From contig NZ_FNUY01000004.1 of the NCBI RefSeq assembly GCF_900108245.1, forward strand, positions 434,001 through 498,000: a DNA stretch of 64,000 bases. Direction: 5' to 3'. Source of the DNA: Allobosea lathyri (GTDB lineage Bacteria; Pseudomonadota; Alphaproteobacteria; Rhizobiales; Beijerinckiaceae). A model generated the notes under the pieces. The model was not told the origin of the DNA. It ran no database searches and saw nothing but the letters and a program-made list of their open reading frames with translations. Shown piece by piece: positions 45,610 to 54,786 of this stretch. A program made the position numbers and the translations under genes. How positions within the stretch are numbered: the first letter of the stretch is position 1; each line of letters opens with the position of its first letter.

Positions 45610-46700
45610 GCTCTTCCCAGATGCAGCCCTGTGACCTCATCGTTTTCGGCACGGGACAATTCGCCGGCCGTATCGTCTTCGACCTCGCCGCGACGACGAA
45701 AACCCCGATCGAGGTCGTCATCGCCGGGCGCAATGCCGAGAGGCTGGACTGGCTGACGACAGCGGCGAATGCGAGAGCCTTCATGTTCGGCTGTCCTGCA
45801 CGTTTCACCAGCGCCGCGCTCGATGTGACGGATGCCGCTGCGATCGCGGCCTTGCTCCAGAAGAAGCGGCCGCGCCTGGCAGTGCAAACCGCCTCCTCGC
45901 AGCCCTCCGCCGTCATCAGCGATAGCGGCAATGCCTGGTCCCGGCTGGTCGCGGAAGGAGGATTGAGCGTAACGGCAGTCTCCCAGGCCGTCCTCTCGAT
46001 CAAGGTTGGCGAGGCCATCAAGGCGGCAGGCATCGACTGCGCGCTGATCAATTGCTGTTTCCCCGATGTCGTGAACGCCATGCTGGCGGCGCGCGGCATC
46101 AAGGTGCTTTGCGGGACCGGCAATGTCGCAATCCTCTCGAACGCCTTCAGCGGCGCGATGGCGGAGCGTAACCAGCGGCTTCAGGTCCTGGCGCATTACC
46201 AACAGCTCGGCGCTTGGCGCCAGGCCGCCGGTCAACGCAGCGGTCAGGCGCCGCGCGTCTGGATCGACGGCCGGGAAATCCAGGACGTCTTCGCCGAATT
46301 TGCGCATCTCAAGCTCACGCGGGAGCCTGCCATCGAGATATCCGGCGCCAGCGGCGTAACGCTGATGCAGGCATTCGTTGCAGGACTGGAATGGCGCGGT
46401 CACGCCCCTGGCCCCAACGGCCTGCCGGGAGGCTACCCGGTGCGGCTCGTGCAAGGCGAGCTGCAACTCGACCTCCCCGAGGGGATCGGCGCGGAGGAAG
46501 CCATCGCCTGGAATGCAGCTTTCGAAAGCAAATCGGGCCTCATCGTCAGACAAGACGGCCATGCAACCTATACCGGCGCGACAAAATCGCGCCTCGCGGC
46601 GCATGGATTCGACTATTCAGACGGATTCCACGTCTCGCAAATCGAGGACGTAAGCGGCGAGCTGGACAGGTTGCGGAAACGGCTTGAAATGACCGGCTGA
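45606..46700 (+). CDS. NAD(P)-binding Rossmann protein, saccharopine-dehydrogenase-like
   Basis: 364 residues. The N-terminus DLIVFGTGQFAGRIVFDLA is a dinucleotide-binding loop, followed by IEVVIAGRNAERLDWL, the second strand, as in saccharopine dehydrogenase-like proteins. The rest matches no family I can name. It overlaps the IclR stop by 4 bp and converges with the D-2-hydroxyacid dehydrogenase, so a role in the same organic-acid catabolism is likely. The reaction is unknown. Confidence 0.7.
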   Translation: MSSSQMQPCDLIVFGTGQFAGRIVFDLAATTKTPIEVVIAGRNAERLDWLTTAANARAFMFGCPARFTSAALDVTDAAAIAALLQKKRPRLAVQTASSQPSAVISDSGNAWSRLVAEGGLSVTAVSQAVLSIKVGEAIKAAGIDCALINCCFPDVVNAMLAARGIKVLCGTGNVAILSNAFSGAMAERNQRLQVLAHYQQLGAWRQAAGQRSGQAPRVWIDGREIQDVFAEFAHLKLTREPAIEISGASGVTLMQAFVAGLEWRGHAPGPNGLPGGYPVRLVQGELQLDLPEGIGAEEAIAWNAAFESKSGLIVRQDGHATYTGATKSRLAAHGFDYSDGFHVSQIEDVSGELDRLRKRLEMTG

Positions 46701-46719
46701 CATTGCCCCGACGGGTGCA

Positions 46720-47667
46720 TCAGGACCGCACCCGCTCGAAATGCGACCGCAGCGCCGCGACGACAGTCGCACCCATGGCCTGCCGCGTCTCATGCGTTGC
46801 GCTACCCAGATGCGGCAGCAGCACAACGCTATCGAGGCTCATCAGGCGCTCCGGCACGTTCGGCTCATGGGCGAAGACATCGAGCCCCGCCGAACCCAGA
46901 CGGCCATCGCTCAACGCCTCCCCTAACGCATCCTCATCGAGGATCTCGCCGCGAGCGATGTTGACCAGCGTGGAATCGGGCCGCAAGGCGGCGATGACCT
47001 CCCGATCGACCAGATGTCGGTTCGCCGGACCACCTGGACAGGCGACGATGAAGACGTCGCTGTCTGCTGCCAGCGACAGAGCGTCGGGATAGTAAGGATA
47101 GGCGCAGCCTTCGATGCGGCGCCGTGTGCAATAGCGCGGCGCCATTCCCATCGCGACGGCGCGGCGGGCGATCGCGCTGCCGATATGGCCCAGTCCAAGC
47201 AGTCCGATGCGCTTTCCCGCAGAGCCTTGCCCCAGCGGGAAGGCTTCTTTGCGCCAATGCCCGCTGCGAACGTGACGGTCTGCAGCGACCAGCCTGCGTC
47301 GCGCCATGACCATCAAGGCGATCGCGAGATCGGCGACCTCCTCAGCCAGCGCAGCCGAGCTTTTGGTCAACACGATCCCGCGCTCCGCCAGCGCGGTCGT
47401 GTCGATATTGTCGAGACCGGCGCTGTAGCACGCGACGATCTCGAGATCGGGCAGCCGTGCCAGCAGGGCGCGGTCGAGCCTCGCCTTGCCGGTCGTGGCG
47501 ATACCGCGAATGCGGCCCCCGTCGCGCTCGAGCAGTCCGGCGAGCGCGTCCGGAGACGCCGGTCGCAGCACCTCGAAGCTTGCGGCGAGCTCGGCGACTG
47601 TCGCCTCCGGCACGCCCGCCGACAGGACGAGGATGGCAACATCGCGCTGCGCAACGGGAGCGCTCAT
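46720..47667 (-). CDS. D-isomer-specific 2-hydroxyacid dehydrogenase
   Basis: 315 residues. IGLLGLGHIGSAIARRA is the NAD loop, with the catalytic Arg in VNIARGEILDE, Glu in LDVFAHEP and His in LLPHLGSA. A paralogue of the gene at 32396 but in an operon: it is the third gene after the binding protein (49973) and an RraA-like gene (48369), 3 bp from the latter. It probably interconverts a 2-keto acid and a D-hydroxy acid generated in this pathway. Confidence 0.9.
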   Translation of the reverse strand: MSAPVAQRDVAILVLSAGVPEATVAELAASFEVLRPASPDALAGLLERDGGRIRGIATTGKARLDRALLARLPDLEIVACYSAGLDNIDTTALAERGIVLTKSSAALAEEVADLAIALMVMARRRLVAADRHVRSGHWRKEAFPLGQGSAGKRIGLLGLGHIGSAIARRAVAMGMAPRYCTRRRIEGCAYPYYPDALSLAADSDVFIVACPGGPANRHLVDREVIAALRPDSTLVNIARGEILDEDALGEALSDGRLGSAGLDVFAHEPNVPERLMSLDSVVLLPHLGSATHETRQAMGATVVAALRSHFERVRS

Positions 47668-47670
47668 CGC

Positions 47671-48369
47671 TCAGAGCTTCTTGTATCGGCCATAGACCTC
47701 TTCGGCGTCCTTTGTCGGATCGGCGAATTCGGCGCGTGCCCGCGTCTCGGTTGCGGCATGTTCTTCAGCCAGCCGCAGCACCTCGATCGCCCGCTCCTGC
47801 GGGATCACCAGGACGCCATCGATGTCACCGAACATGAAGTCGCCCGGCCGGCAGGTGACGGTCGCACTCATGCTGCCGCGCAACGTGATCGGCTGTTGCC
47901 AGCGGTAATAGCTCCAGCGCGCCACGGCCTCGACCGGCGAATGATAGCGCCGGAAGCAGGGAAAGTTCATCTTGAGGATCAACCCGCTGTCGCGGATACC
48001 GCCATCAATGACCGCCCCGACGACTCCCTTGGCGCTGCCGAGCACGGCATTCATCTCGCCATAATGTGCGACGCGGGTATCGAAGCCGCAATCGCGCACG
48101 TCGATACAGGGATGGCGCATGTCGCCGAACATCTTGATGCGGCGCTCGCGCAGGCCGGGATCGCCGACAGGATCGGAGATGCCCTGGACCGTGAAAGCCG
48201 GCCCGGCGATGACCATGTCGTCGCGCAGAGGCCTGAGATCGGTCGCGAGCGACTGGTTGGGCAGCCCCATCTCGTCCATGATGTCATAGACGAGGCCGGT
48301 ATAGAGCCGCTTGTAGCGCTCGATCACATCGAGCATGTCGGAAGCGCCGGGAAGCACGTTGAAGGTCAT
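47671..48369 (-). CDS. RraA-family aldolase/decarboxylase-like protein
   Basis: 232 residues. The fold is marked by GLVYDIMDEMG, VVGAVIDGGIRDS (with the Arg-Asp pair used in HMG/CHA aldolases) and GDIDGVLVIP. RraA-type proteins in catabolic operons are usually divalent-metal aldolases or oxaloacetate decarboxylases, not RNase E regulators. A paralogue lies at 54787 on the other arm of the locus. ATG 48369 has GAGAGA upstream. It is the second gene after the substrate-binding protein. Confidence 0.85.
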   Translation of the reverse strand: MTFNVLPGASDMLDVIERYKRLYTGLVYDIMDEMGLPNQSLATDLRPLRDDMVIAGPAFTVQGISDPVGDPGLRERRIKMFGDMRHPCIDVRDCGFDTRVAHYGEMNAVLGSAKGVVGAVIDGGIRDSGLILKMNFPCFRRYHSPVEAVARWSYYRWQQPITLRGSMSATVTCRPGDFMFGDIDGVLVIPQERAIEVLRLAEEHAATETRARAEFADPTKDAEEVYGRYKKL

Positions 48370-48410
48370 GGGTCTCTCTTCGGTCGGTCTGGTGAAGGGG
48401 TAGCCGGGCC

Positions 48411-49973
48411 TCAGGCCTTGGCAATCCAGGATTCGGCGAGCTGCCAGGCGCCGCCGGAATCGAGCACGATGTTCTGGAGTTCCTTGCGCGCGACATGGCG
48501 CGCCTCGCGGAAGAACAGCCAGGAATAGTAGTTGTTCTTGTTCAGCGCGGTCTGGAGGTCCTTGTAGAGGGCCTTGCGTTTGGCCTGCTCGGTCTCCTCG
48601 CGCGCCTTGTCGACAAGGCCGAAAACCTCCTCGTCCTTGATGCCGGACCAGTTCTGGGCGGCAGCGCGACCGAAGAACGGCCCAAAGACATGGTCCGGGT
48701 CGGCGCGGGGAACGTTGACCCGACCGATGGCGAGTTCGTGTTGCAGGCCGAGCACTTTCGGCACCCAGGCCTGCCGCTCCAGGATCTCGATTTCGAGATT
48801 GATCTTGTGCTGCTTCAGCTGCGCCTGGACGATCTGGGCAACCTGGGTATCGGGGTCGCGCTGAATGATCGAGATCTTGCAGGAAAAGCCGTTGGGCTGG
48901 CCGCCCTCCTTAAGGAAAGCCTGAACCTTGGCGGGATCGAGCGAGGGCGAGGGCACGCCGGCATCGAAGGACCAGTCGGTCGGCGGCACCCAGGTCGGCG
49001 TCACCGCGCCAAATCCACGCGTGATGCCGCGCATCAGCACATTGCGGTCGATCCCGTGATTGACCGCGGCACGTAGCGCGGGATTGGCGAAGATGCCCTT
49101 GCTGACATTGAAGGTCATCCACTGCGCGATGCCCGGCGGCACCGCGACGAGTTTCAACGCCGGGTTCGCCTGGACCTCTTCGAAATCGCGCGGCGTCACG
49201 CCGTCGACCAGATGCACCCCGCCGGACTTGACCTCGACCATCTTGACCGCGGTCGTCGGGATGATCCGCAGGATGACGCTGTCGGAATAAGGCAGGCGCT
49301 TGCCGTCGGCGCCATCGCGCCAATACGTCTCGTTCCTGACCATGCGAATCTGGCTGCCGCCGATCCACTCGGCGAATCTGTAGGGCCCTGTCCCGACCGG
49401 CTGGCGCCCGAAATTCTCGCCGAGCTTCTTCAGCGCCGCCGGCGAGCACATCATGCCGGCCTCCACCGCGAGCGAAGCGAGCGCCGCACCCGAAGGCTGC
49501 TTCAGCACGATCCTGACCGTCATCGGGTCGATCGCTTCGGCGGCAGCGATATCGGCGAGATCCGGCGAGCGCGGCGCAGTCGATCCCGGAGCGATGACGC
49601 GCGCGATATTGGCGACGACGGCCGCGGAGTTGAAGGGCTCGCCGTCATGGAAGACGACATTGGGGCGTAGTTTGAAAACGACGGACTTCTTGTCCTGCGA
49701 CCACTCCCAGCCCGTCGCCAGGGACGGCTCCAGATTGCCCTGCACGTCGAATTTGAGCAGGCCCTCGAACATCTGGATCAGGGCATAGCGATCCGATGTC
49801 GGCGCATCCCCCATGATCGGGTCGAGGCTCTTGGGCTGCAGGTCCATCGAAGCGACGATGGTGCCTCCGCGAACCGGCGCGCCTTGCGCCAAGGCCGGCA
49901 GGCCGGGCAATGCAACCGCAAGACCGGCGCCGGATGCGCCTAGCAAGAGGCCGCGACGAGAGATCGAGGTCAT
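48411..49973 (-). CDS. ABC transporter substrate-binding protein, peptide/opine (SBP_bac_5) type
   Basis: 520 residues. The leader SRRGLLLGASGAGLAVALPG looks like a Tat signal. The mature protein has the family 5 features: LDPIMGDAP, MFEGLLKFD, LATGWEWSQD, VFKLRPNVVFHDGEPFNS and GTGPYRFAEW. It binds a dipeptide, opine or oligosaccharide-like ligand for the permeases at 50966 and 51911, which lie on the opposite arm across the FadR-like gene. The promoter shares the operator boxes at 50032 and 50206. Confidence 0.93.
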   Translation of the reverse strand: MTSISRRGLLLGASGAGLAVALPGLPALAQGAPVRGGTIVASMDLQPKSLDPIMGDAPTSDRYALIQMFEGLLKFDVQGNLEPSLATGWEWSQDKKSVVFKLRPNVVFHDGEPFNSAAVVANIARVIAPGSTAPRSPDLADIAAAEAIDPMTVRIVLKQPSGAALASLAVEAGMMCSPAALKKLGENFGRQPVGTGPYRFAEWIGGSQIRMVRNETYWRDGADGKRLPYSDSVILRIIPTTAVKMVEVKSGGVHLVDGVTPRDFEEVQANPALKLVAVPPGIAQWMTFNVSKGIFANPALRAAVNHGIDRNVLMRGITRGFGAVTPTWVPPTDWSFDAGVPSPSLDPAKVQAFLKEGGQPNGFSCKISIIQRDPDTQVAQIVQAQLKQHKINLEIEILERQAWVPKVLGLQHELAIGRVNVPRADPDHVFGPFFGRAAAQNWSGIKDEEVFGLVDKAREETEQAKRKALYKDLQTALNKNNYYSWLFFREARHVARKELQNIVLDSGGAWQLAESWIAKA

Positions 49974-50031
49974 GACTGCGTCTCCTCCAAACGGCGCTCT
50001 TCATGTGACGGCGCCTGATCGCGGTCAGCCT

Positions 50032-50048
50032 ATAAGATATGTTATATG
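50032..50048. promoter_or_regulatory. FadR/GntR operator box 1
   Basis: ATAAGATATGTTATATG. It differs from the box at 50206 in two of 17 bases. It lies 59 bp upstream of the binding-protein start, where it could block that promoter. Confidence 0.65.
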
Positions 50049-50205
50049 AAACGCAAGAGCCTCAGATTCGGGCCCGAGCGCTTCTTGAGTGCTTCCTCGA
50101 CGGTGACGTAGGCAATGCGGCTGGATTCTGCCAATGGCTGGGAGAATTTCTATCGAACTTTGCGTTCCGAAACCCAAAACGGAATGATTTGACGGCGCCA
50201 CACTC

Positions 50206-50222
50206 ACAAGATATCTTATATG
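50206..50222. promoter_or_regulatory. FadR/GntR operator box 2
   Basis: ACAAGATATCTTATATG, with the perfect core AAGATATCTT. It ends one base before the regulator's ATG (50224), so binding would also mask its ribosome site. That suggests autorepression. Confidence 0.65.
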
Positions 50223-50223
50223 T

Positions 50224-50961
50224 ATGACGGACGCATTCCCCCTGCCGAACGACAAGCAGCGCCTGACCGAAACGGTCACGCAATTCGTGATCGATCGCGT
50301 TGCCGAGCGGGTCTACCGCCCCGGCGACTCGCTGCCGTCGGAATCGGACCTGGCAAAGCGCCTCAACGTTTCCAAGCCGGTCGTACGCGAGGCGCTTGGG
50401 CGACTTGCTGCGCTCGGCATCGTCCAGATCCAGCAGGGCAAGCCGACGACGGTGCGCGGGCTTTCGGTCGCGCCGCTCGATCAGTTCCTGCGGCTTGCCG
50501 TGCGCGCCACCGATAACGGCCTGCGCGAAGCCGTGGAGTTGCGGCGCGCGATCGAAGTCGAGATCGCCTCGCTGGCTGCCGAGCGGGCGACGCCCCTCCA
50601 GATCGAGCCTGTCGAAGCTGCCGTCGAGAAAATGCGTGAGAGCATCGACGGCGATTTCGAGCGCTGGCTGCAAGGCGATTTTGCATTTCATGTCGCGCTC
50701 GCGCGCTGCTCTGGCAATGCCCTGCTCGAGCATCTGGTCAATGCGCTGGCGGAGACGATCAAATTCACCCAGCGCGCGCTCGGCGTGCAGCGCGACCTGC
50801 GCGATCCGGTGGCCACCGTGGCCCGCCACCAGGCCATCGTCGATGCGCTGAGGGCGCGCGACCCAGCCGCGGCGCGGATCGCGATGACCGCGCATTTCGC
50901 GGTCTCGGACGCCGTCATAAGCGAAATCGCGCGCGACCGCCGCCGCCTCGACCGGTTCTGA
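50224..50961 (+). CDS. GntR-family (FadR subfamily) regulator
   Basis: 245 residues. The winged helix spans about 12-78 (YRPGDSLPSESDLAKRLNVS, PVVREALGRLAALGIV). An all-helical FCD domain (about 95-230) follows, with the metal/ligand residues in FHVALARCSGN and the late VARHQAIVDALRARD. FCD regulators sense organic or sugar acids. It is 4 bp before the permease gene and divergent from the binding-protein operon, and the two boxes flank the shared promoter, so it is the likely repressor of both arms. Confidence 0.92.
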   Translation: MTDAFPLPNDKQRLTETVTQFVIDRVAERVYRPGDSLPSESDLAKRLNVSKPVVREALGRLAALGIVQIQQGKPTTVRGLSVAPLDQFLRLAVRATDNGLREAVELRRAIEVEIASLAAERATPLQIEPVEAAVEKMRESIDGDFERWLQGDFAFHVALARCSGNALLEHLVNALAETIKFTQRALGVQRDLRDPVATVARHQAIVDALRARDPAAARIAMTAHFAVSDAVISEIARDRRRLDRF

Positions 50962-50965
50962 GCCG

Positions 50966-51907
50966 ATGCTGCCTTATCTCGCCAAGAAGCTCGCTCAAAT
51001 GCTGCCCGTGGCCTTCTTCGTCACGGTCATCGTCTTCTCGCTGACGAATCTGCTGCCCGGCGACCCGACTGTCACCATACTGGGCGAGCAGGCGACGCCG
51101 GAACAGCGCGCGGCGGTGCGCATAGAATATGGTCTCGATCAGCCGGCGCCCCTGCGCTACATCACCTGGATCGGCCGCGTCGTGCAGGGCGATTTCGGCC
51201 GCTCGCTGCGGACGCGGGAGGATGTCGGCGCAATGCTGGCCGCGCGCGTGCCGGTGACGTTGCAGCTCGGCTTCCTCTCGATCCTGATCGCGGTCGTGAT
51301 CGGCTTGCCCGCAGGCATCCTGGCCGCGCGCTTCCGCGGCACGGCCATCGACGTCGTCGTCAGCTTCACCGCGATGTCCTCTGTCGCAATTCCCTATTTC
51401 TGGATGGGCGTGCTGCTCATCATGCTGTTCTCGCTGAAGCTGGGCTGGCTGCCGCCCTCGGGACATGCCCGCTTTTTCGACGATCCCGTCCTGAACATGC
51501 GCCTCATGGCGATGCCGGCGCTGACGATCGGCTCGGCCTTCGCAGCCCTCGTGATGCGCCAGACGCGCGCCTCGATGTTGCAGGTGCTCTCGCAGGACTA
51601 CGTCCGAACCGCCCGCGCCAAGGGGCTCTCCGAAACGACCGTGCTGTTTCGCCATGCGCTACGCAACGCGCTCATACCCGTCGTCACCGTCATCGGCCTG
51701 CAGATCGGCGCGCTGCTTGGCGGCGCGGTCGTGACCGAGACCGTATTCGCGCTGCCGGGCCTGGGCCGGATGCTGGTCGACGGCATTTTCCAGCGCGATT
51801 TCCCGGTGATCCAAGGCGCCATCCTGTTCATCGTGGTGGCGGTCTTCGTGGTCAATCTCCTGACCGACCTGCTCTATCGGTCGTTCGACCCGCGCGTGAA
51901 GGTCTGA
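50966..51907 (+). CDS. ABC transporter permease, DppB-like
   Basis: 313 residues. Six helices; the N-terminal segment VAFFVTVIVFSLTNLLPGDP and the coupling EAA-type loop YVRTARAKGLSETTVLFRHALRNA are those of peptide/nickel-type permeases. It pairs with the permease at 51911 (3 bp gap) and the binding protein at 48411. Both ATPases expected for this system are missing from the window apart from a broken fragment at 55680. Confidence 0.95.
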   Translation: MLPYLAKKLAQMLPVAFFVTVIVFSLTNLLPGDPTVTILGEQATPEQRAAVRIEYGLDQPAPLRYITWIGRVVQGDFGRSLRTREDVGAMLAARVPVTLQLGFLSILIAVVIGLPAGILAARFRGTAIDVVVSFTAMSSVAIPYFWMGVLLIMLFSLKLGWLPPSGHARFFDDPVLNMRLMAMPALTIGSAFAALVMRQTRASMLQVLSQDYVRTARAKGLSETTVLFRHALRNALIPVVTVIGLQIGALLGGAVVTETVFALPGLGRMLVDGIFQRDFPVIQGAILFIVVAVFVVNLLTDLLYRSFDPRVKV

Positions 51908-51910
51908 ACC

Positions 51911-52804
51911 GTGGCGGCCACACTCGACTTGCCTGCTCCGCGCCCCCAGCGCGCACCACGCTCCCCCGGCGCAATCTTTCTGCGCCGCATCCTGATGTCC
52001 TGGCAGGGCCTCTTCGGCGTCGTGGTGCTCGGCATCATCGTCGCTCTGGGGCTGCTCGCGCCATGGATTTCGCCTTACTCTCCCATCGAGATCGATCCCG
52101 AGAACTTCTCCGGTCCGCCCAGCGCCGCGCATTGGTTCGGAACCGACGAGATCGGCCGCGACGTGCTCTCGCGCGTCCTCCATGGCGCAACCGTTTCGCT
52201 TCAGGTCGTCGTCTTCTCGATCGGCATCGCGCTCGTTGCGGGTTCGATCCTGGGCCTGATCTCAGGCTGGCTCGGCGGGCGCTGGGACGCCCTGATCATG
52301 CGGATCATGGATGCGTTCCTGGCGTTTCCGCTGCTGGTGCTCGCCCTCTCCATCGTCGCAGTGCTCGGACCCGACCTGATCAACGCGATGCTCGCCATCG
52401 CCATCACCAAGATGCCGGGCTTTGCGAGGCTGGTCCGCTCGGAAGTGCTGACCTTGCGCGAGGTCGACTATGTCAGCGCCGCAGAGGCCGCCGGCGCCAG
52501 CCCCTTTCACATCATCACCCGGCACATTTGGCCCAATGTCTCCGGCAACGTCATCGTCTACGGCTCGCTTTCGGCCTCGCAGGCGCTGATCACCGAGAGC
52601 GCGCTGTCTTTCCTGGGCCTCGGCGTCCAGCCGCCGACGCCGAGTTGGGGTTACATGGTCGCGACCGGCATCCAGTTCTATCAGTCCTGGTGGATGAGCT
52701 TTTTTCCGGGGCTGGCGATCTTCCTGACCGTGCTCGCCTTCAACTTCCTCGGCGACGCCATTCGTGACGCGTTCGATACGCGGTTGGGCGGCAGCGATGG
52801 CTGA
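51911..52804 (+). CDS. ABC transporter permease, DppC-like
   Basis: 297 residues from a GTG. The N-terminal cytoplasmic stretch is followed by helices. HWFGTDEIGRDVLSRVLHG is the conserved DppC segment, and the coupling loop is VDYVSAAEAAGASPFHII. It forms the second half of the membrane channel. Its stop overlaps the SDR start by 8 bp, so transport and metabolism genes are co-translated. Confidence 0.95.
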   Translation: MAATLDLPAPRPQRAPRSPGAIFLRRILMSWQGLFGVVVLGIIVALGLLAPWISPYSPIEIDPENFSGPPSAAHWFGTDEIGRDVLSRVLHGATVSLQVVVFSIGIALVAGSILGLISGWLGGRWDALIMRIMDAFLAFPLLVLALSIVAVLGPDLINAMLAIAITKMPGFARLVRSEVLTLREVDYVSAAEAAGASPFHIITRHIWPNVSGNVIVYGSLSASQALITESALSFLGLGVQPPTPSWGYMVATGIQFYQSWWMSFFPGLAIFLTVLAFNFLGDAIRDAFDTRLGGSDG

Positions 52805-53561
52805 GCCCACCGCGCTTTCCACCCCGCTCGCGGGGCGTCGCGCATTCGTTACCGGCGCGACGCAGGGCATCGGCCTGGCGATCGCGCAGAGCCTCGCAGG
52901 CGCAGGCGCCCGGCTCTGCATCAACGGACCCGCTGACGACGATGCGCTGGAACAGGCGCGTCGCGAGGTCGGAGACGATGCGCTGGCACTCGCGGCCGAT
53001 CTGTCCCGCCCCGACGAAGTCGAGCATCTCCTTGCCCGCATCGACGTCACGCTCGGCGGTATCGACATCCTCGTGCTGAACGCGGCGCTGCAGGAGCGCG
53101 AACCCTGGCAAGGAATCGGCCGGCCTGCCCTGGACCGGCAGGTCGAGGTCAATCTTGCGGCCAACCTTCGGCTGATCCAGGCGCTGACCCCGGGCATGAT
53201 GGAACGCGGTTGGGGACGGTTGATCGCCATCGGCTCGATCCAGCAGGTCCGCGAACACCCGGAGATGCTGATCTATGCGGCAAGCAAGGCCGCGCTTGAA
53301 AGCATGGTCCGCAATCTGGCGCGACAGCTCGGACATCGAGGCGTCACGTGCAACGTGCTGGCGCCCGGCGTGATCGAAACCGCGCGCAACCGCGACGCTC
53401 TCGCCGATGCCGCCTATCGCGACACCGTTACAAGCGCGATTCCGCTGCGCAGCTTCGGAACACCGCAAGACTGCGCCGCCGCGGCCCTTTTCCTGGCCTC
53501 GGACGGCGCTCGCTACATCACCGGCACGACGCTTTTCGTCGATGGCGGCATGCATCTCTAG
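52797..53561 (+). CDS. Short-chain dehydrogenase/reductase
   Basis: 254 residues. VTGATQGIGLAIAQ is the cofactor loop, LNAALQ replaces the usual NNAG, and IYAASKAALES carries the catalytic Tyr/Lys, with Ser in AIGSIQQ. It reduces or oxidises a hydroxyl group of an intermediate of this pathway. ATG 52797 lies within the permease end (8 bp overlap). The enolase-family gene follows after 15 bp. The exact substrate cannot be told. Confidence 0.9.
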   Translation: MAEPTALSTPLAGRRAFVTGATQGIGLAIAQSLAGAGARLCINGPADDDALEQARREVGDDALALAADLSRPDEVEHLLARIDVTLGGIDILVLNAALQEREPWQGIGRPALDRQVEVNLAANLRLIQALTPGMMERGWGRLIAIGSIQQVREHPEMLIYAASKAALESMVRNLARQLGHRGVTCNVLAPGVIETARNRDALADAAYRDTVTSAIPLRSFGTPQDCAAAALFLASDGARYITGTTLFVDGGMHL

Positions 53562-53576
53562 GAGGACGCGCAGGTC

Positions 53577-54767
53577 ATGAAGATCGTCGATATGAGGGTG
53601 CGTTGCGTGGCGATCCCGCTCAACGCCCAGCTACGCCACAACACCGGCGTCCATCCCGGCTATTTCCTGCGCACGATTCTCGAACTCGTGACCGATGAAG
53701 GCCTCATCGGATTGGGTGAGGTCGGAGGCGGCGACCAGCGCGGCGCCTTGATGAAGCTCAAGCCGCGCGTCATCGGCATGGACCCGTTCCATCTCGAGCT
53801 GATCAAGCTGAAGACGTTGCGGGCGATCTATTATCTCTCCAACGCGCGCCTCTATGCGGCCATCGAGATGGCCTGCCTCGACATCCAGGGCAAGGCATTG
53901 GGCCGGCCGCTCTGCGATCTGCTCGGCGGCCCCGTGCGCGATCGCATCCCCATGATCGCTTATCTGTTCTGGCGTTATGACAGGTCCGGCGGGGGGCATG
54001 ACGAGCACCCCGAAGACATGGCCGATCTCTGCCAGGAGCTGCACGAGACGCTCGGCGTCACCGCGATGAAGCTCAAGGCCGGCGTGTTGGACCCGAATAT
54101 CGAGGCCCGTGCCGTCGAGCTCTGCAGAGATCGGATGGGCCCGGATTTCGGCCTGCGCATCGATCCCAACGGGGTCTGGTCGGTACCAACCGCGATCCGG
54201 ATCGGCCAACGGCTGGAAGCCGTAAACATGGAGTATTTCGAGGACCCGGCCTGGGGCCTCGAAGGCAATGCCGCGGTGCGCAAGGCCGTCCGGATACCGA
54301 TCGCAACCAATATGTATCCGGCTAAGTTTGACGATCTCGGCCCGGCAATCCGAATGGGCGCCGTCGATATCGTGCTGACCGACATCCACTATTGGGAAGG
54401 GCCGCGCGGTGTGAAGGACCTCTCCGCCGTATGCCGGACCTTCGGGCTGGGCGTCGCCATGCATTCGGGCTCGGAGTTCGGCATCGAGCTCGCCGCCATG
54501 CTGCATACAGCCGCGACCATCCCGGAGATGAGCTTCGCGGGCGACGCCCATTATCACTACCTGACCGACGACATCATCGAGGGCGGGCTGATGAAATACG
54601 AGGGCGGCGCCATCCGCGTGCCGACGGGGCCGGGCCTCGGCGTGACCCTCGACGAGGATAAGATGCGCCATTACGGCGCGCTCTATGACGAGAAGGGCGA
54701 CTATTACGCCCGCTTCCATGCGGACCCCTATCGGCCGGACTGGTACCCGGTCGTCGGCGGCCAGTGA
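53577..54767 (+). CDS. Enolase-superfamily dehydratase, glucarate-dehydratase-like
   Basis: 396 residues. The residues of glucarate dehydratase are in place: Lys165-x-Lys167 in MKLKAGV, metal ligands Asp196 (RIDPNGVW), Glu222 (YFEDPAW) and Asn245 (ATNMYPAK), and the Asp269/His296 dyad (LTDIH, AMHSGSE). It would abstract an alpha-proton and dehydrate an aldaric or aldonic acid to a keto-deoxy acid. The size is slightly below the ~450 residues of classical GlucD. It lies between the SDR and an RraA-like aldolase. Confidence 0.88.
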   Translation: MKIVDMRVRCVAIPLNAQLRHNTGVHPGYFLRTILELVTDEGLIGLGEVGGGDQRGALMKLKPRVIGMDPFHLELIKLKTLRAIYYLSNARLYAAIEMACLDIQGKALGRPLCDLLGGPVRDRIPMIAYLFWRYDRSGGGHDEHPEDMADLCQELHETLGVTAMKLKAGVLDPNIEARAVELCRDRMGPDFGLRIDPNGVWSVPTAIRIGQRLEAVNMEYFEDPAWGLEGNAAVRKAVRIPIATNMYPAKFDDLGPAIRMGAVDIVLTDIHYWEGPRGVKDLSAVCRTFGLGVAMHSGSEFGIELAAMLHTAATIPEMSFAGDAHYHYLTDDIIEGGLMKYEGGAIRVPTGPGLGVTLDEDKMRHYGALYDEKGDYYARFHADPYRPDWYPVVGGQ

Positions 54768-54786
54768 CGGACACAGGAGAGCGGCC

